Assembly: GCA_935421135.1 (NCBI GenBank)
Contig: OW285193.1
Span: 8,550,496-8,614,495 of the forward strand
Direction: 5' to 3'
From: Bugulina stolonifera
Lineage: Eukaryota > Bryozoa > Gymnolaemata > Cheilostomatida > Bugulidae
Length of the DNA: 64,000 nucleotides
This document shows positions 36,498-49,900 of the stretch, in pieces. The notes below the pieces were generated by a model, which was not told the origin of the DNA, made no database searches, and saw only the letters and a list, made by a program, of their open reading frames with translations. The position numbers and the translations under genes are program-made. The stretch's first letter is position 1. Every line of letters starts with the position of its first letter.

Positions 36498-39398
36498 GTG
36501 AGTATGACCACAGTATATAAGTCATATTTCAGCTGATGAATGCATTGAAACTTTTCTTTGATTTTAATTATCATTTTGATTTTGTCATTTTAACTATTTT
36601 AAATACTTTACTAATTCTAAAAAATAATTAGGCCACTTGCAATAATTATATATTATTTTATTCTTATTTAAAATAATTAAATAATATTATCTCTAATGAT
36701 GTAAATAATAATTTAATATTAAATATAACAATATAATCCAATGAATAAGATAGAATGTTTTATGTTTTGTTACTCACTGGGCAAGATCATTCAGCAGGCA
36801 ACAGCTCTGTTAACAATGATGCTAAACCTTTACTCTCTATTCATATATAGATGAAAACTTCACTAACCAGTGCTGCAGTTCATAATGAATATGATACAAT
36901 ATCAATACAGTAGAAATATTCAAAAAGTACATTTCAGCAAGCACATTGTTGAGACAGGAAGTAGAGACTGTTGTCATAGGCAACAAAAGCATTCGGGAAA
37001 CGTTAAAATTAGTTTGCACAAAGGTGTTAGGCGAACGGCTGGCGAGATTGTCGAGGTCTACTTAACTCGATTATCTTGTCTACGAACAATTTTTATTTGG
37101 CCGGTTTGTCTTCAAAAATGCCGTTCGTTCAGTGAGTCACTTTTGGTGACTAGGTGAGTTAAAATTAAATAAATACGTTAGTATTGACTCATTTTAATTT
37201 AAATAAATTATTTTTATTAAATTTTAATCAAATTTGATTCACCCCGCCACCGGACCCCGGCAAACCCCGGCCCCGTAATGTAGTACAACCGGGGACACGG
37301 TGCGTGTAATCTCACAGATTAGTATTGTATAGCTATCCACTTAATCTTCCAGTAGTTAAGAAATTAGTGAATTACTAAAGTGAAAAAATCATCCTCTAGT
37401 GAGATTCTAATGATAGTCAAGCACTCTACCTCGTCTACACTATCAGGTCCACAATGGATGCATGTTGAAAACTAGCTACTAAAATGGGATACACGCCTGC
37501 TGGTCGTATAACCATTAAAATTGAGGTGGGTACACACCGTATACTCCTGTATAACCACACTTTGAACACTGATCAGACATGTAGTTATGATCCCATCTAC
37601 ACCACTTTTTGAGAGGAGCCCCTGATCAGCTAGTACACAGATTGGACAGACAACTTTTTGCCTGTTAATTTTCAGCAAACAGTGTTACCATTTCAGTATC
37701 ATAATTACATGTAAGTGTTATTGGTTCACAACTCGAAAGTTATTTTGAGCCATTGTTGATTGCTTTCAATTATATACATGGACATGCATAAGACCAAAAA
37801 TGCTCAGTCAGAACTTATAATTTTACCACCATGTTGTGTTGAATTGTTTTGCTGTCAGGAGACTTTGATCTGAATAAACATGTTTCCACTATTTTGCTGA
37901 TCTCCATGTTATTTTTCATGTACATTTATGGTTATTTTCCAAGACACTCAGGATATCATGCTCTGTAATAAAATACTAGTAGTCTCCAGACAACATACAA
38001 TTAAAATAATTGTTTGTTGTGTGACTTGGTGATGATAAAACAATGCGAGTCTAATATTCCACCACATGTATACATTATTATTCAGTAATGACACAGCATA
38101 TTTTCAATCTCTGAGAGCATTAGGTAGACTTTCTTCATGTCAGCTTTTAAAATCAGCACATTGCAAGTGTTAGACTTTGTACTAATTCTAATTCAGAACT
38201 AAGTACATGCAGTAGGTGCAAAGTTAGATTTTTACATAGCCTTAGGTCTTTATTTAGACTAATTTAATATGGCCGAGGTGTCAATATACTCCTCCTGTTA
38301 GATGTTTGATGGACACTCTAGCTATGTCAAATCTATGCACTTGCCTCAGTCCATGTACTAAGTGAATCAGGCACATCTGCTGACCTTGTTAGTGTAGGAG
38401 GGCAACAACAGCGGCATACGTATAGTGCTGGTGCATATGTACCAACTAATTGCATTACATAGCAAAAACACACATATAGCGCATGTAAGAAAACGTTGAG
38501 GCCACAGTCATGGTCACGTATCATTTTTGTTTGACAGATACTTGCCAAAATAATTATTTACCGGTACATTGCATGTGTAATACAGTTTATATTATAACAT
38601 ACTGTTTTTGCAGCTAAATGAAATGTTTTGAAAGAAATGATCAGTGCAGAAACAACACTGCAGTGTAGCCTGGGCATCCAGTCCACTAATCTAAGCAAAT
38701 CAGTACGTAGTCGTAGTCCTCTACTTACTGATTTGGTTAGGGGTCTGAATTACAATCGGTACAAAATGGTTAATGTATGTCTATGAAAGTTTAAAGAAAT
38801 GCTGAGACACAGGCACCACTTGAAATTTTTTCGAGGTATATCTCTATCAATTGATTCAATTCTATTAAAAACTTTTTGTAGTATTTAAAGTAAGTTTTGC
38901 TCAATACTTGTAAAGAAATTTTTCACAATTCAACTGTATATCTCCACAAGTCGTATTGGTAAAATTTAATATAATTATATTAAACTGCCCCTTACTGTTT
39001 ACTGCTAGCATTAGGGCATCAGACATTCTCCCTGTACTTGGGCCTTCCCAGGTACAGCCTATTGACTGCTACCAGGACCCAGCAGTCCAGCCCCTCCCGG
39101 AGCTGTATGCAGTGCTTCTGCTAGCCCTAGCCTAGCTATAAAAGTCACACCCACATCTCTGGGTCTTGAGTTGACCCTGAGACTCTGACGGCACTTTCAG
39201 GCCCTGTGAATCTCATCAATCATGTTTGTGCTGCTTCCATACGAACTGCTATGCATTCACTTAATTGCTTAAATTTGGTAACTTTTTATCCAAGTTTTAA
39301 TCAATTGATAGTTTGATACATTGAACCATATTTGGATTCTGAACTCTGAGATGTGCAAACAAGCAAATTATAACTTCGGCGCAACTACATGTTGTAGC

Positions 39399-39667
39399 CA
39401 GTGGTCAAAGTTGGGGGGAGGGTAGTGGGGGGACGCAGTCCCCCTACCATAAATTTCAGGGGGTCCCTCAGACTGATAGACCCCCTACAGATTACTATTA
39501 TAACAATAATACTAATTGGATCATATTTTAACCTTAAGTTCTTGGATTTTGCACCATTTCGATGTCTAATTTTGATAAAGTTTCCCCACCGGCGCGCTTC
39601 ACACCCTTAAGTGATTATGTCTGCTACCCTAGAGACCCCCACCTCTTTTATTAGACTTTGACCACTG
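39399..39667. mobile_element. hAT-type miniature element, 269 bp
   Basis: Inverted ends CAGTGGTCAAAGT / ACTTTGACCACTG, flanked by a perfect 8-bp direct repeat GTTGTAGC (39391-39398 and 39668-39675). CA-starting ends with an 8-bp duplication fit the hAT superfamily. The homologous position in the B unit (about 46650) lacks the insert. Confidence 0.85.
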
Positions 39668-40048
39668 GTTGTAGCCTATAATGCATGATAATAATATCAT
39701 GGACTAAGTTTTTATTTGTTGGCATTAGACTATGAATAAGTATTTATCTATTTTATTTACATGTATTTTTATTTTGGCTACATGTGTGATTTATAAGAGC
39801 ATTGTCCACAGTGTAAACATGACATGATGATTCTGCATATTATCTGCAAGTAGTAATCATGTGATTTTTTAGCAAGCCTTGGCTCATCACTATAATAAGT
39901 GATTATACATGTAAGCTGTAATGTGTAAAATAACAATCACAGGAGCTCACGCTATAACTTGAGTAGTATATAATGCATATGCATGTAAATAGCTAGTTAT
40001 ATTGCTGCTACATTTCATTAGAAGTTATCTTGTGGGACAAAAGACAAA

Positions 40049-43000
40049 ATGGCAAATGTGAGCAGTTTGTGCATGCAGGTAACACTGCTGATAGTTCTAA
40101 GTGGCACAGCATGTGTAGCTGGATGGAGCTTATTTGGTACTGATGGTAAGTTGATAAAACAGACTAACTACATTGCATATACACGTGCAGTCATGTAAAA
40201 TATATGTACAACTGTGTTATCAAATTTTGTAATTTTATCACAAAATAATAACATAGTAGAAGTCAAATGATAAGCCTAGTTAGATGCAGTACTGTACAGT
40301 GTAGAATATTTTGATTGATTGAGATTCATGTTTGCTATTGGGACCTAAAGATGGACAACAAGAATGTAGGCATATGCATAAAATCATCAAATCCTTTCTA
40401 CATTAGACCAGAACAGCATTTTGTTAATGCTGCTTTATTAGACAGTTATGTACTAGGTGTATTATTTTTGTAGATCTACATTATGCTTGTAAATACCATC
40501 AGATGAATATAATAAGTGAACTTCCAAACAAATGTCACTATATTCATGTAATGGCAAACAACATAATATTATTATTATTATTCATTTTGCAGAGACTCCA
40601 GAATGGGACGGCCTTAGAGGTATGTTTATTAAATAGTAGTACACCACAAGACAGAAAGATTGCAATTGACTGAATATTTTCATTTTGTTTGACGCTCTCA
40701 TATTATGAAGTTGTTGAAAAAAAACATTTTTCTTTCAGCTGGATTCGGAGTTAATCCCTTCACAGCGTTCGCTAAACTGCCACGAACTGTGAGTGATGCA
40801 GTTTATGCTGGCTGGAAGAAAGACACTTTTGTGGGTTGTAAGTAATGATTGTTTTTAAAAAAATATTTTGTGCAAAATGTTATAATAATTGCATTGCAAA
40901 GAAATCTTTCTGTGAGCAATCAAGGAATTGTCTCCACAATACTGTGACAATATCTCTTTCTGGGTATGAACCTGAAATTTGGGTGTTTAATCATCGAACT
41001 TGGCAAAACCCACATGCAATGGCTTAACTATTGTTCCCCATAACACATGCCTTGTATATTGAGTTTCATTCACAGGTAATGTAACTGATTCAGCGTATAA
41101 TGGACACAGATACATCTACAAAGGTGATACTGCCATCATGCTTCTGTTTGACAAGAACGGATACATTGCCGGGATTCAAGCTGGTGTAAGTTAAACAAAG
41201 CATTGCTTCAACATTACAAAATTTAATAATTCATGATGAAGGCCCAAAAATGGTACATATAGTACATATAGTACATATAGTCATGTACCTTTACAATTAG
41301 TACTATTATCTATATAGTAAAGTTATAGAATCGTGTAATAAGTGATGCCTCTGAGAGTACATAAATTGGATTATAACATTTGATTTATTTTATTAGATAC
41401 CAAAGACCTTGACCTATCCAACCAAGCAGAATGCCAAGCACCGTGTCTTTATTGAGGAATCTGACAAATGGGTCATAACAGCTTATTTTGTAGAACCAGG
41501 TAACGGCAATGTTACAGTTTTGGGAGACATATTAGTTGTCCTACAGATTAAAAAGCAGTTTGAATTTGAAGATTTTACCTGTTGTTGGATAATAACGATT
41601 CATCACATGTAACAGATTGAGCATGTAATAAAGACATTCTCGATCCCTAAAGCCTATTGACTATCACTCCCTCAGTAAGATAAAAAGATTCCGGAACTTT
41701 AATTTTCAAGTTGCACAACTTAACTCTGTATCATCAAAAAAAGAACATTTAAAGGCCAAATGAAATTTAAATTGACAATTCTGAATATAATGAAGAGCGA
41801 AGATAAAAACTTTATAGTATTTTGTGTGAGCAGAATAAATCACATAGAAACTTTCTTCTACAACAATGTAAGAATTGGTTATGTTTCTAGCCACCATCTG
41901 TACAACTGGTCGCACAGAGTCTCAGTACAAAAAGGAAGGAACAGGGACAATGCTCGCCGTACAGAATGGGCCTACTCCAGCTAGTCTGATGAGGATGCCA
42001 ATGAGCGAAGACCAAGTGATTCCAACAACCAATTTTATTCAAGGCAAATGCTTCTGGTTCATGGGTAAGTTATAAATGAGATGTTGAAACGTGAAAAAAC
42101 ATAGAAAGGATCAACTAAACCTAGATGTGATACTTTTACAACAACAATTTTTACTGGTCTCCAGTGTCACGGCCATCAACATGTTTTATCAGTAGGAAAC
42201 CTGCCTTCAACAGTATTAGCAGTGTTTGACTGAGTATTTTGTTTGGATTGTCGCTTGGAATCTCCAACAGGTCTGGTAGACTAGATGACTGAGATCTGAC
42301 TGAGCCTTTTTCCTACATTGATTATTGGTTTGCATGCATTTTAGGCATGCACTACTGGTATGACGTGAGCGCAACGATGTCATGTGATGATACCTTTCCT
42401 GTGTTTCTGATGTACAACAAGGGGAAACTCAATTCTTTTGGCTGGGCATTCAATCCCAATTATGAACAAAGCAGCACATGGGAACATCCAACTTCCGATG
42501 TATTTGGGGTAAGCATAGCCTACATACTGCATGTTTCCTGCAGAACAGTTGCACAGTTTTGTAATTAAACTACAAGATTGATTGACTAAAATAATGACAT
42601 ACATGGATTTGTCTAGATTGAGATGTTTTAAACTGACCATTTTATGTAAAAAATAGATGTGAACAATGACCGCATGCTTATATCTTAGATATTTGCTCAG
42701 TAATAGGAAAAAGGAGAAACGATTCTTTTACTTTGCAAAGTTATTTTGCAAAGTTATTTTACCTAATTTTAAACTAACTCAGCGTTTTGACTTTTTTCAG
42801 TTTTTCTACTTGTGGGTTTATTAAACATCCTGAATTTATATACATGTACCTTAAAATAATGAAGCAAAATTGTGGAAGGTGAGGGGAATTTTGTTAAAGT
42901 CATTAAGTATGTCTTTCACCATAAACGAGTTTAATTAATATCGTGTAATTAGCGATGCAGTTCATTTCTTTGTAAGTCATTACCCATGAGATTGGCGACA

Positions 43001-43214
43001 GGATTTTAAACAAAGTTAAACACTAGCTTTTCAGGTACCAGCTTCAGATTAGATCTGCCCCAATTGCAATTACTGTACCAGGAAGCATTGTTAAAGGGTA
43101 TGATTTCAATTGTAGTCATTTATTCAAGATCCTCCAAGATGTCTGGGTAAAGATGGACCAGTTACCACTCTTCATATCTACATGACAAATAGCCCATACT
43201 CCAACTACTGCTAA
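40049..43214 (+). CDS. Secreted protein family, paralog A
   Basis: Eight exons: 40049-40145, 40593-40619, 40739-40837, 41076-41185, 41397-41499, 41891-42064, 42345-42508, 43116-43214; about 290 residues. A signal peptide (MANVSSLCMQVTLLIVLSG...) is followed by a short linker, EWDGLRAGFGVNPFTAF, a beta-rich core (AIMLLFDKNGYIAGIQAG, KWVITAYFVEP), ATICTTGR, GTGTMLAVQNG, GKCFWFMGMHYWYD, SCDDTFPVFLMYNKGKLNSF, GWAFNPNYE, WEHP, and an end CLGKDGPVTTLHIYMTNSP...C. Six Cys are conserved in all complete paralogs, the last being the final residue, which suggests three disulfides. No membrane helix, so a soluble extracellular protein. I do not recognise the family and give no function. AATAAA at 43453-43458 is the likely poly(A) signal. 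Confidence 0.88.
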
Positions 43215-46200
43215 TCTAGATGCAATAGGTTTAGGCCTAATCTACATACAAACATACTACTAGCAGCCGTGATAGTTACATGTAGTTCCTAAATCGCTTT
43301 GTAACTTTTAGTCAGTAGCAGATCTTGATTGACACAACATGTATATTATTAGCCTATGATAGTGCTTAATTACATGTATATGTAAAATGAACTGCTTTTT
43401 ATAAGTAATGGGATTATTGTAAACTCAATCATTGAATATTATTCTACTGTGCAATAAAGTATAAGTACCAGCCTGTTATTAAACCATTGCATAAATATAA
43501 CTGCTTGGCAAATTTTAAAATTTTTTGTTTATTTATGACATCTTCCATGCTAGTGAAAGCGGCATCTACATGTATGTGCACACCAGAACCACGGAACCAC
43601 TGTTGTGATTTGAACAGTAGTATAGCTAAACTACAAACATAAGAAACTTGGAGAGAAGACTACTATTTTGATAATATTTACACATTGCATTGCTTATAAT
43701 TCCGAAATTGTCCTCTCAGAGACGGAAACCAAATAGGAGATGACAACTTCCTATTACAACCAACCCATTTAAAAAGGTTTACCAGATAATTACGAACTAC
43801 AGGACTAGTGATAGATTGTGCCTTTGAAGGATTCCAAGAAAGGTAGCAGTGGCTTGAATTACCTTAACTTGGCAATATTATGAGTGCTGCTAGCAGCACT
43901 GATGAAGGAAAAATGATAAATGGGGAGGCAATTAAAATTTATTTTCAATGTTGGCTATGAAGCATACAAAATTTTTAGCCGTCATATTGACATGGTAGAC
44001 TCCAGACCAAAGACACAAATCGTTCAGGTTTTCAAGTCAAGTCCATTGATGTGCAAGTCGGTGCCAAGTCAGCAAGTTGGCAAAGAAGGAGTTAAGATGA
44101 CTTGTGACTTGACTTGGTCAGTCAATCCAAACTTTGTTTCGGAATAATTTGATTGCTGTGGGAACCATTGAAGCTACTAGTGAATTCCTTTTTAATGACT
44201 GAATACTCTCAAACAGAATCAGCTTTTTATGGTAAAAATCAGTAGGAATATTAACTGAGCCCATGGTTTACTGGACACACAACCTAAGCAGTGCTAATTC
44301 TACAACATCATCATTATTTAGTGAGAATTGTAACATGTCTAATTCATGGTGTCTAAGATATTATTAAGAAAAATGCTCAGTCAGAGAACCTACAATTCAA
44401 CCACCAGGTTGTGTTGAATTGTTTCTTCTATCAGTGAGACTTTGAACTGAATAAACAAAAAATGTGTTTACTGTCCACTATTTTTTTATGTACTAGTCAC
44501 CAAGATACCTCTTCTGTTGTATAGCGCTCAGGTTTTTGTAACAAATTTTGTTAGTAGCCTCCTGACATCGCACAATTAACCCTTTGAGGACCAACTAAAT
44601 ATTGCATAGCAATATCCGACAGGCCCAATTAATTTTACATGCATTGTACATGTATATCATGCACCAAAGCATTTATAACTTCAACACTACTTGAGATGTT
44701 TACAAATGTCTTACCAAAGTGTAAAACATTATCACTTTTCTAAGTATCTACTTCATTGGTATCTACTTTCTTGGTAAATATATTATTTATAGCTGTAAAA
44801 CATGTGTTGGTTCATCAAGGCGATACAACACTATATTTTATATCGAATAAAAAGCATCAGCATCATACACACTAAGTCCCTCTTGGTATTGAAGTGTCCG
44901 ATGATCGACATGACTAAGGTCGCCCCCACCCCCCCCCCCCCAGGTGGGGTTTACAATAAAACAACATAGAAGTACAGAAGGAATACACATTTGTCAAGTC
45001 CTAGCGCTTATGCAAGCTATACAATGGAATGCAATTTATTCATATTTACACAATGCCAGTTACAGAATTGCCTGATTACCACAATATTCTATCACATGTT
45101 GTAGGCTTATACATTATTATTCAGTAATGACATAGCATATTTTCAATCTCTGAGAGCATTAGGTAGACTTTATTGATGTCAGCTGATGTCAACTTTTAAA
45201 ATCAGCACATTGCAAGAATTATTGCAAGACTTTATACTAATTCAAATTCTGAACTAAATACATGCACATACTGTAGGTGTAATGTTAGACTTGTACAAAG
45301 ACCTAGTTCTTTATTTAGAATGATTTGATATGGTTGAGGTGCCAAGATACCCATCCTGCCAGAGGTTTACTGGACACTTGAGCAATGTCAAGTCATTGCC
45401 CTTGCCTCAGTCTATGTGCTATGCTAATCAGAGACATCTGCTGACCCTGTTAGTGTAAGAGGTTAATAACAAAGAGTGGCATACCTGAAGTTCTGGTGCA
45501 CAATTGTACCAATTAATTAATTGCATTACATAGCAAAATGTTGAGGACATAGTAAAATATTACTTTTTACTTGACAGCTACATAGCAAAATAATTATTTA
45601 TCAGTATCATTGCATGTGTAATGCAGGTTAGATTCTATGTAATATTATTATATTGTTTCTACTGTTAAATGACATGTTTTGAAAGAAATAATCGGTGCAA
45701 AAACAACACTACCATATGGGCATCCAGTCTACGCAAGTATATCAGTGAGTAGTCCTCTACTTACTGGTTAAATTGTGAAAAATTCCTTTATAATAATATT
45801 GAGCAAAACTTTAAAAACTATAAAAAGTTTTTTAATAGAATTGATAGAGAATTGCAGCACAAATAAAATTGTTAATCTGACATCTTATCTTAAAGTCGAC
45901 TTGCTGATACTTTTCAACGTATTTTCTTTTTATAGAAATCACAAAAAGCTAAGCCGGCTAGACGAGTAGACCTATGTTTAACATTAACTTTAGACTCATA
46001 GAGATATTTTAGAAAATTACCTCAAAAAATTTTAAGTGATCCCTGTGCCTCCCCACTTCTTTAATCTTTCATAGTCATACCTTTTTGTAACGATTGTAAC
46101 TCCGACCACTTTTTGGTTGACATAACACAATGGTAAACCTTTAGGCCTCGATCCAGAACTGGTGTTCGGATAAGGGAGCACAATTTTGTATTCTAACTTC

Positions 46201-46979
46201 AATTGTCTGTAGGCTGTTGTTCAATTAAGTCATCTTGCTAAAATTAACTATACAGTCTCTTACTGTTCATTACTAACAATTAGGCTATCAGACACACTCA
46301 TCTGGCCTTGGGTCTTCCCAAGTACAGTCTTATGACTTGTACCAGGCCTTAGCAATCCAACCCCTCCTCACAGTGATAGGTACTACTACTCTGCTAGCCC
46401 CGTCTAGCCATAGAAGTCGCACCCACACCTCTGGGTCTTGAAGTGACTCTGAAACTTCAACGGTACCTTCAGGCCCCGAGGATCTCAATTACGCTTGCGC
46501 TGCTCCCATAGGAACTGCTATGCATTCACTTATTTGCTTAAACTACTTGGTAATTATTGTTGATCAACGTCTTAATCGATTGATACACTGAAGAACATTT
46601 GGGTTTTGAATTATGAGATGTACAAATAAGCGCATTGCAACTTCACACAACTACATGTAACCCATAATGCATGATAACTATGAACTAAGTTTGTTGTTTA
46701 TTGGCATTAGATTATGAACAAGTATTTAGCTACTTTACCTTTGGCAACTGTGATTTATAAGAAAATTGTCCATAGTGTGTAAGTGTGATTTTGTAGCAAG
46801 CCTTGGCTCATCACCGTCATAAATGGTTATGCATGTAAGCTGTAATGTGTAAAACAACAATCACAGGTACTCAATCTATTATTCAAGTAGTATGTGATAT
46901 CATGCATATTATAAATATATACAGTAGTTGTATTGCTGCTACACTTCACTAGAAGATATTGTGTGGGACAAAAGACAAA
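43215..46979. other. Spacer between paralogs A and B
   Basis: 43215-43864 is the 3' flank of A and matches the 3' flank of B (51506-52179). About 500 bp of unique spacer follows to 44367, then 44368-46979 is the duplicated 5' flank of B. A C run lies at 44929-44941. The 75-codon ORF at 43920 has no support. Confidence 0.6.
45771..46110 (-). other. Inverted segment within the B duplication unit
   Basis: The reverse complement of this stretch aligns with 38741-38941 of the A unit in the same order: TTACAATCG, CTATGAAAG, CACAGG, ATCACTT/CCACTTGAAATTTTTT, TCTATTAAAAA, TTTTGCTCAATA, TTTTTCACAATT. The flanks (AGTCCTCTACTTACTG on the left) align directly. About 140 bp inside is unique to B. Confidence 0.8.
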
Positions 46980-49900
46980 ATGGCTAATGTGAGCAGTTTT
47001 TGCATGCAGGTAACACTGCTGATAGTTTTAAGTAGCGCAGCGCGTGTAGCTGGATGGAGCTTATTTGGTGGTAAGTTGGTACAACCGACTACAGACTACT
47101 CAAAGATCATGAACAATGCATATACATTAAATATATCACTGTATTATCAATTTTGTAAATTTTTCTCACCAAATTATAACATTGTGGAAGTCAACCGATA
47201 AGCCTTGTTAGGTGCTGTATGTAGACTATTTTGATAGACTGAGATTAATATTTTGCAGTTGGGGTGACCTAAAACTAGACATGGGTGGGCATATGCATAG
47301 AATCATCAGATCTTTTCTACATTAAAGTGCATTTACACTGCAGGTTGCATGCAACTCTGACTGCAACCAAGCTGCAACTAGTTGGAGTTGCATTACCAAC
47401 TCAGACTCTGACCCATGCGTTTACGCTGCTGCAACTCAATAAAAACTATCGGAGGGCGACAAATTTCACAGCGAATAGAAACACAAGTATGTCTACATGC
47501 ACCATATTACTGCGATACCATTCCCTGTTAAACACACCCTTCACTCGTACAGTTGTTTCATTAGCTGTAGCTTTTGGCCACGCCCTCCGACTTGCTGCTT
47601 CATCCCCATACTGCTGCATCGCTGCATCTCAAACTTCGATCCCATTGCAACTGCAGACTCCGACAACGATTCATGTTCACACTACTCAGACTCTGACACT
47701 GCAACCTCAGACAGGTTGCATCAGACAAAATTGCAGCAGTGTAATCGCACCTTCAGACTAGAACAGCGTCTTTTGAGTATTCCCTTATTAGATAGTTGTG
47801 TATCTGTAGGCCTCATTATAATAAGTGAAGTTCTCGACCAAATGTCACTATATTCATGTACTGGCAAACAACATAATATTATTATTAATATTAATTTTGT
47901 AGAGAGTCCAGAATGGGACGGCCTTAGAGGTATGTTTATTAAATAATAGTACACTGCAAGATAGAAAGATTGCAAATGACTGAATATTTTCACATAGTTT
48001 GGCGCTCTCATATGAAGTTGTTGTAGAAAATAATAACAAATGCATTTTTTTCAGCGGGATTCAGGCTGAATCCCTTCACAACATTTACTAAACTGCCAAG
48101 AACTGTGAACGATGCAGTTTATGATGGCTGGAAGAAAGACACCTCTGTGGGTTGTAAGTAATTAATTATTGTTGTAAATCATTTTGTGCAAAAGTAGATT
48201 TGAGATGTTATAATATTTATGCTACAAAGAATTTTTTCTGTGAGCAATCAAGGCATTGGCTCCACAAAACTGTGACAATATCTCTTTCACGGGTTTAAAC
48301 CCAAAGTTTGCGGAACTAAATCGTCTAGCTTGGCAAAACCTACATGCGTGGGGTTAATTATTGTTTCCCACAATGTCTGCCTTGTATAGTATCGGAGTTT
48401 CAATCACAGGTGATGTGACTGGTTCAGCGTATAATGGACACAGATACATCTACAAGAGTGATACTGCTATCATGCTTCTGTTTGGCAAGAACGGGTACAT
48501 TGCCGGGATTCAAGCTGGTGTAAGTTAAATAAAGGATTGTTTTTACAAAAATTAATCATTCCTGTTGAAGGTTCAAAAAGCGATACATATACAATGGAAC
48601 TCGATAGTTCAAACTACTAATCTTGGTCCCTGCTGAGCACTATATAGATGTAGATGGCTATATATTTATTTATATATATAATTCAAACTTCCACACCTTG
48701 CCTTTCTTTCATTGAGTTATAATAAATGTATTATTGGTATGTATTATTGGTAAGCTCCGAAGAGCACTTACCACTGTTTCCAATTTTAATTTAAATCCAT
48801 AGCCATTTATTGGAAATAAACTGCTAATAAATCGTTCTGTTTAAAATTCAACACGATTTGAATCAGCCTAGCCTGAAAGGATGTTCCAATCGGTTAGCTG
48901 AAAGCATGTTCCAATCGGTTAGCTGAAAGCATTTGCTACTGCTTATTGGTCAAATAAGCCAGATAAATTAGTCTAAACGCCTGGGATCTAAGATTTATTA
49001 GAACATAGTCGTAGTAAAATAGCAGTGGCATAACCAAAGATATCTTTGGCATAGCTACAGTTTTGACCTAAATATGAAGTTATCCTCTCTCATTTCCAGC
49101 GTATCTCAAATTTGCTTGTGTGCAGTGGCGCACTGTGGCTATAGCTTTGACTTATATTTGAAATTATCCTCTCACACTTCCAGTGTACCTCAAATTTGAA
49201 GTTATCCTCCCAATTAGTTTTATCAAAATATAAAATGTGGTTTCATACTGTTATCCTGTAGCCTACATTTGATCAGTGTTGTAGTTTTGACTGTAATAAA
49301 CAGTACGAGTCTTATTAACCACGAAGCTTTCATGATAAAAATTGTATTCTTTAATTAAATTACATGCATATTCACAGTTGAAGCAAATGCAAACTCATGC
49401 ATGCATACATATACATACAACTAGGCCTACATGTACAATAGTAATAGTATTATGCGAATAGGAATAGTACTATGAGTAAAAATACAATTACAAAATGTAA
49501 TGTATACAAAATTAGGTGATCATACAAATCAAACCCATGCCTAATTCAAACCAAAAACGGTGGTCCCTTGGAGCTTGAATTAAGCAAGTTTCACTGTAAT
49601 ACAATATAGAATCGTGTGTAATAAAATGAGCCTCTGATAATACATAATCGGATGGTGACATTTGATTTATTTTATTAGATACCAAAGACCTTGACCTATC
49701 CAGCCAAGCAGAATGCCAAGCACCATGTCTTTATTGAGGAATCTGACAAATGGGTCATAACAGCCTACTTTGTAGAGCCAGGTAACATGTTACAGTTATG
49801 GGAGACAAATTAGTTGTCCTACAGTCTAAAAAGCAGTTTGAATTAGAGAATTTTCCGTTCTTGCATAATAATTATTCATCGCATGTAACAAATATTTAGC

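Larger units (their letters stand above)
34569..37291. mobile_element. Mutator-like DNA element, long terminal inverted repeats, 9-bp target duplication
   Basis: Both ends begin CGGTTGTACTACATTACGGG reading inward. The inverted repeats extend about 155-165 bp (34569-34732 and 37136-37291), nearly identical over the first 50 and still alignable at CTCACCTAGTCA. The element is flanked by a perfect direct repeat GGGACACGG (34560-34568 and 37292-37300). Long inverted repeats plus a 9-bp duplication are the hallmark of Mutator-like elements. No transposase ORF is visible in 2.7 kb, so it is non-autonomous. Inside are a diverged direct repeat and a minus-strand exon-like segment. Confidence 0.85.
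37796..43864 (+). repeat. Segmental duplication, left unit (contains paralog A)
   Basis: Collinear with 44368-52179, starting at AAATGCTCAGTCAGA and ending at GATTCCAAGAAAGGTAGCAG. Coding exons are more alike than introns. The stretch 37301-37795 between the Mutator-like element and this unit holds nothing I recognise. A GC-richer block at about 38990-39260, about 0.9 kb before gene A, recurs before gene B (46255-46510). Confidence 0.85.

Noticed and set aside
39401..39610. 69-codon plus-strand ORF
   Set aside because: It lies almost wholly inside the hAT-type miniature element and is absent from the duplicate.
47285..47946. 158- and 149-codon overlapping ORFs
   Set aside because: They run through the inverted-repeat element in intron 1 of paralog B, have repeat-driven composition and no counterpart in paralog A.
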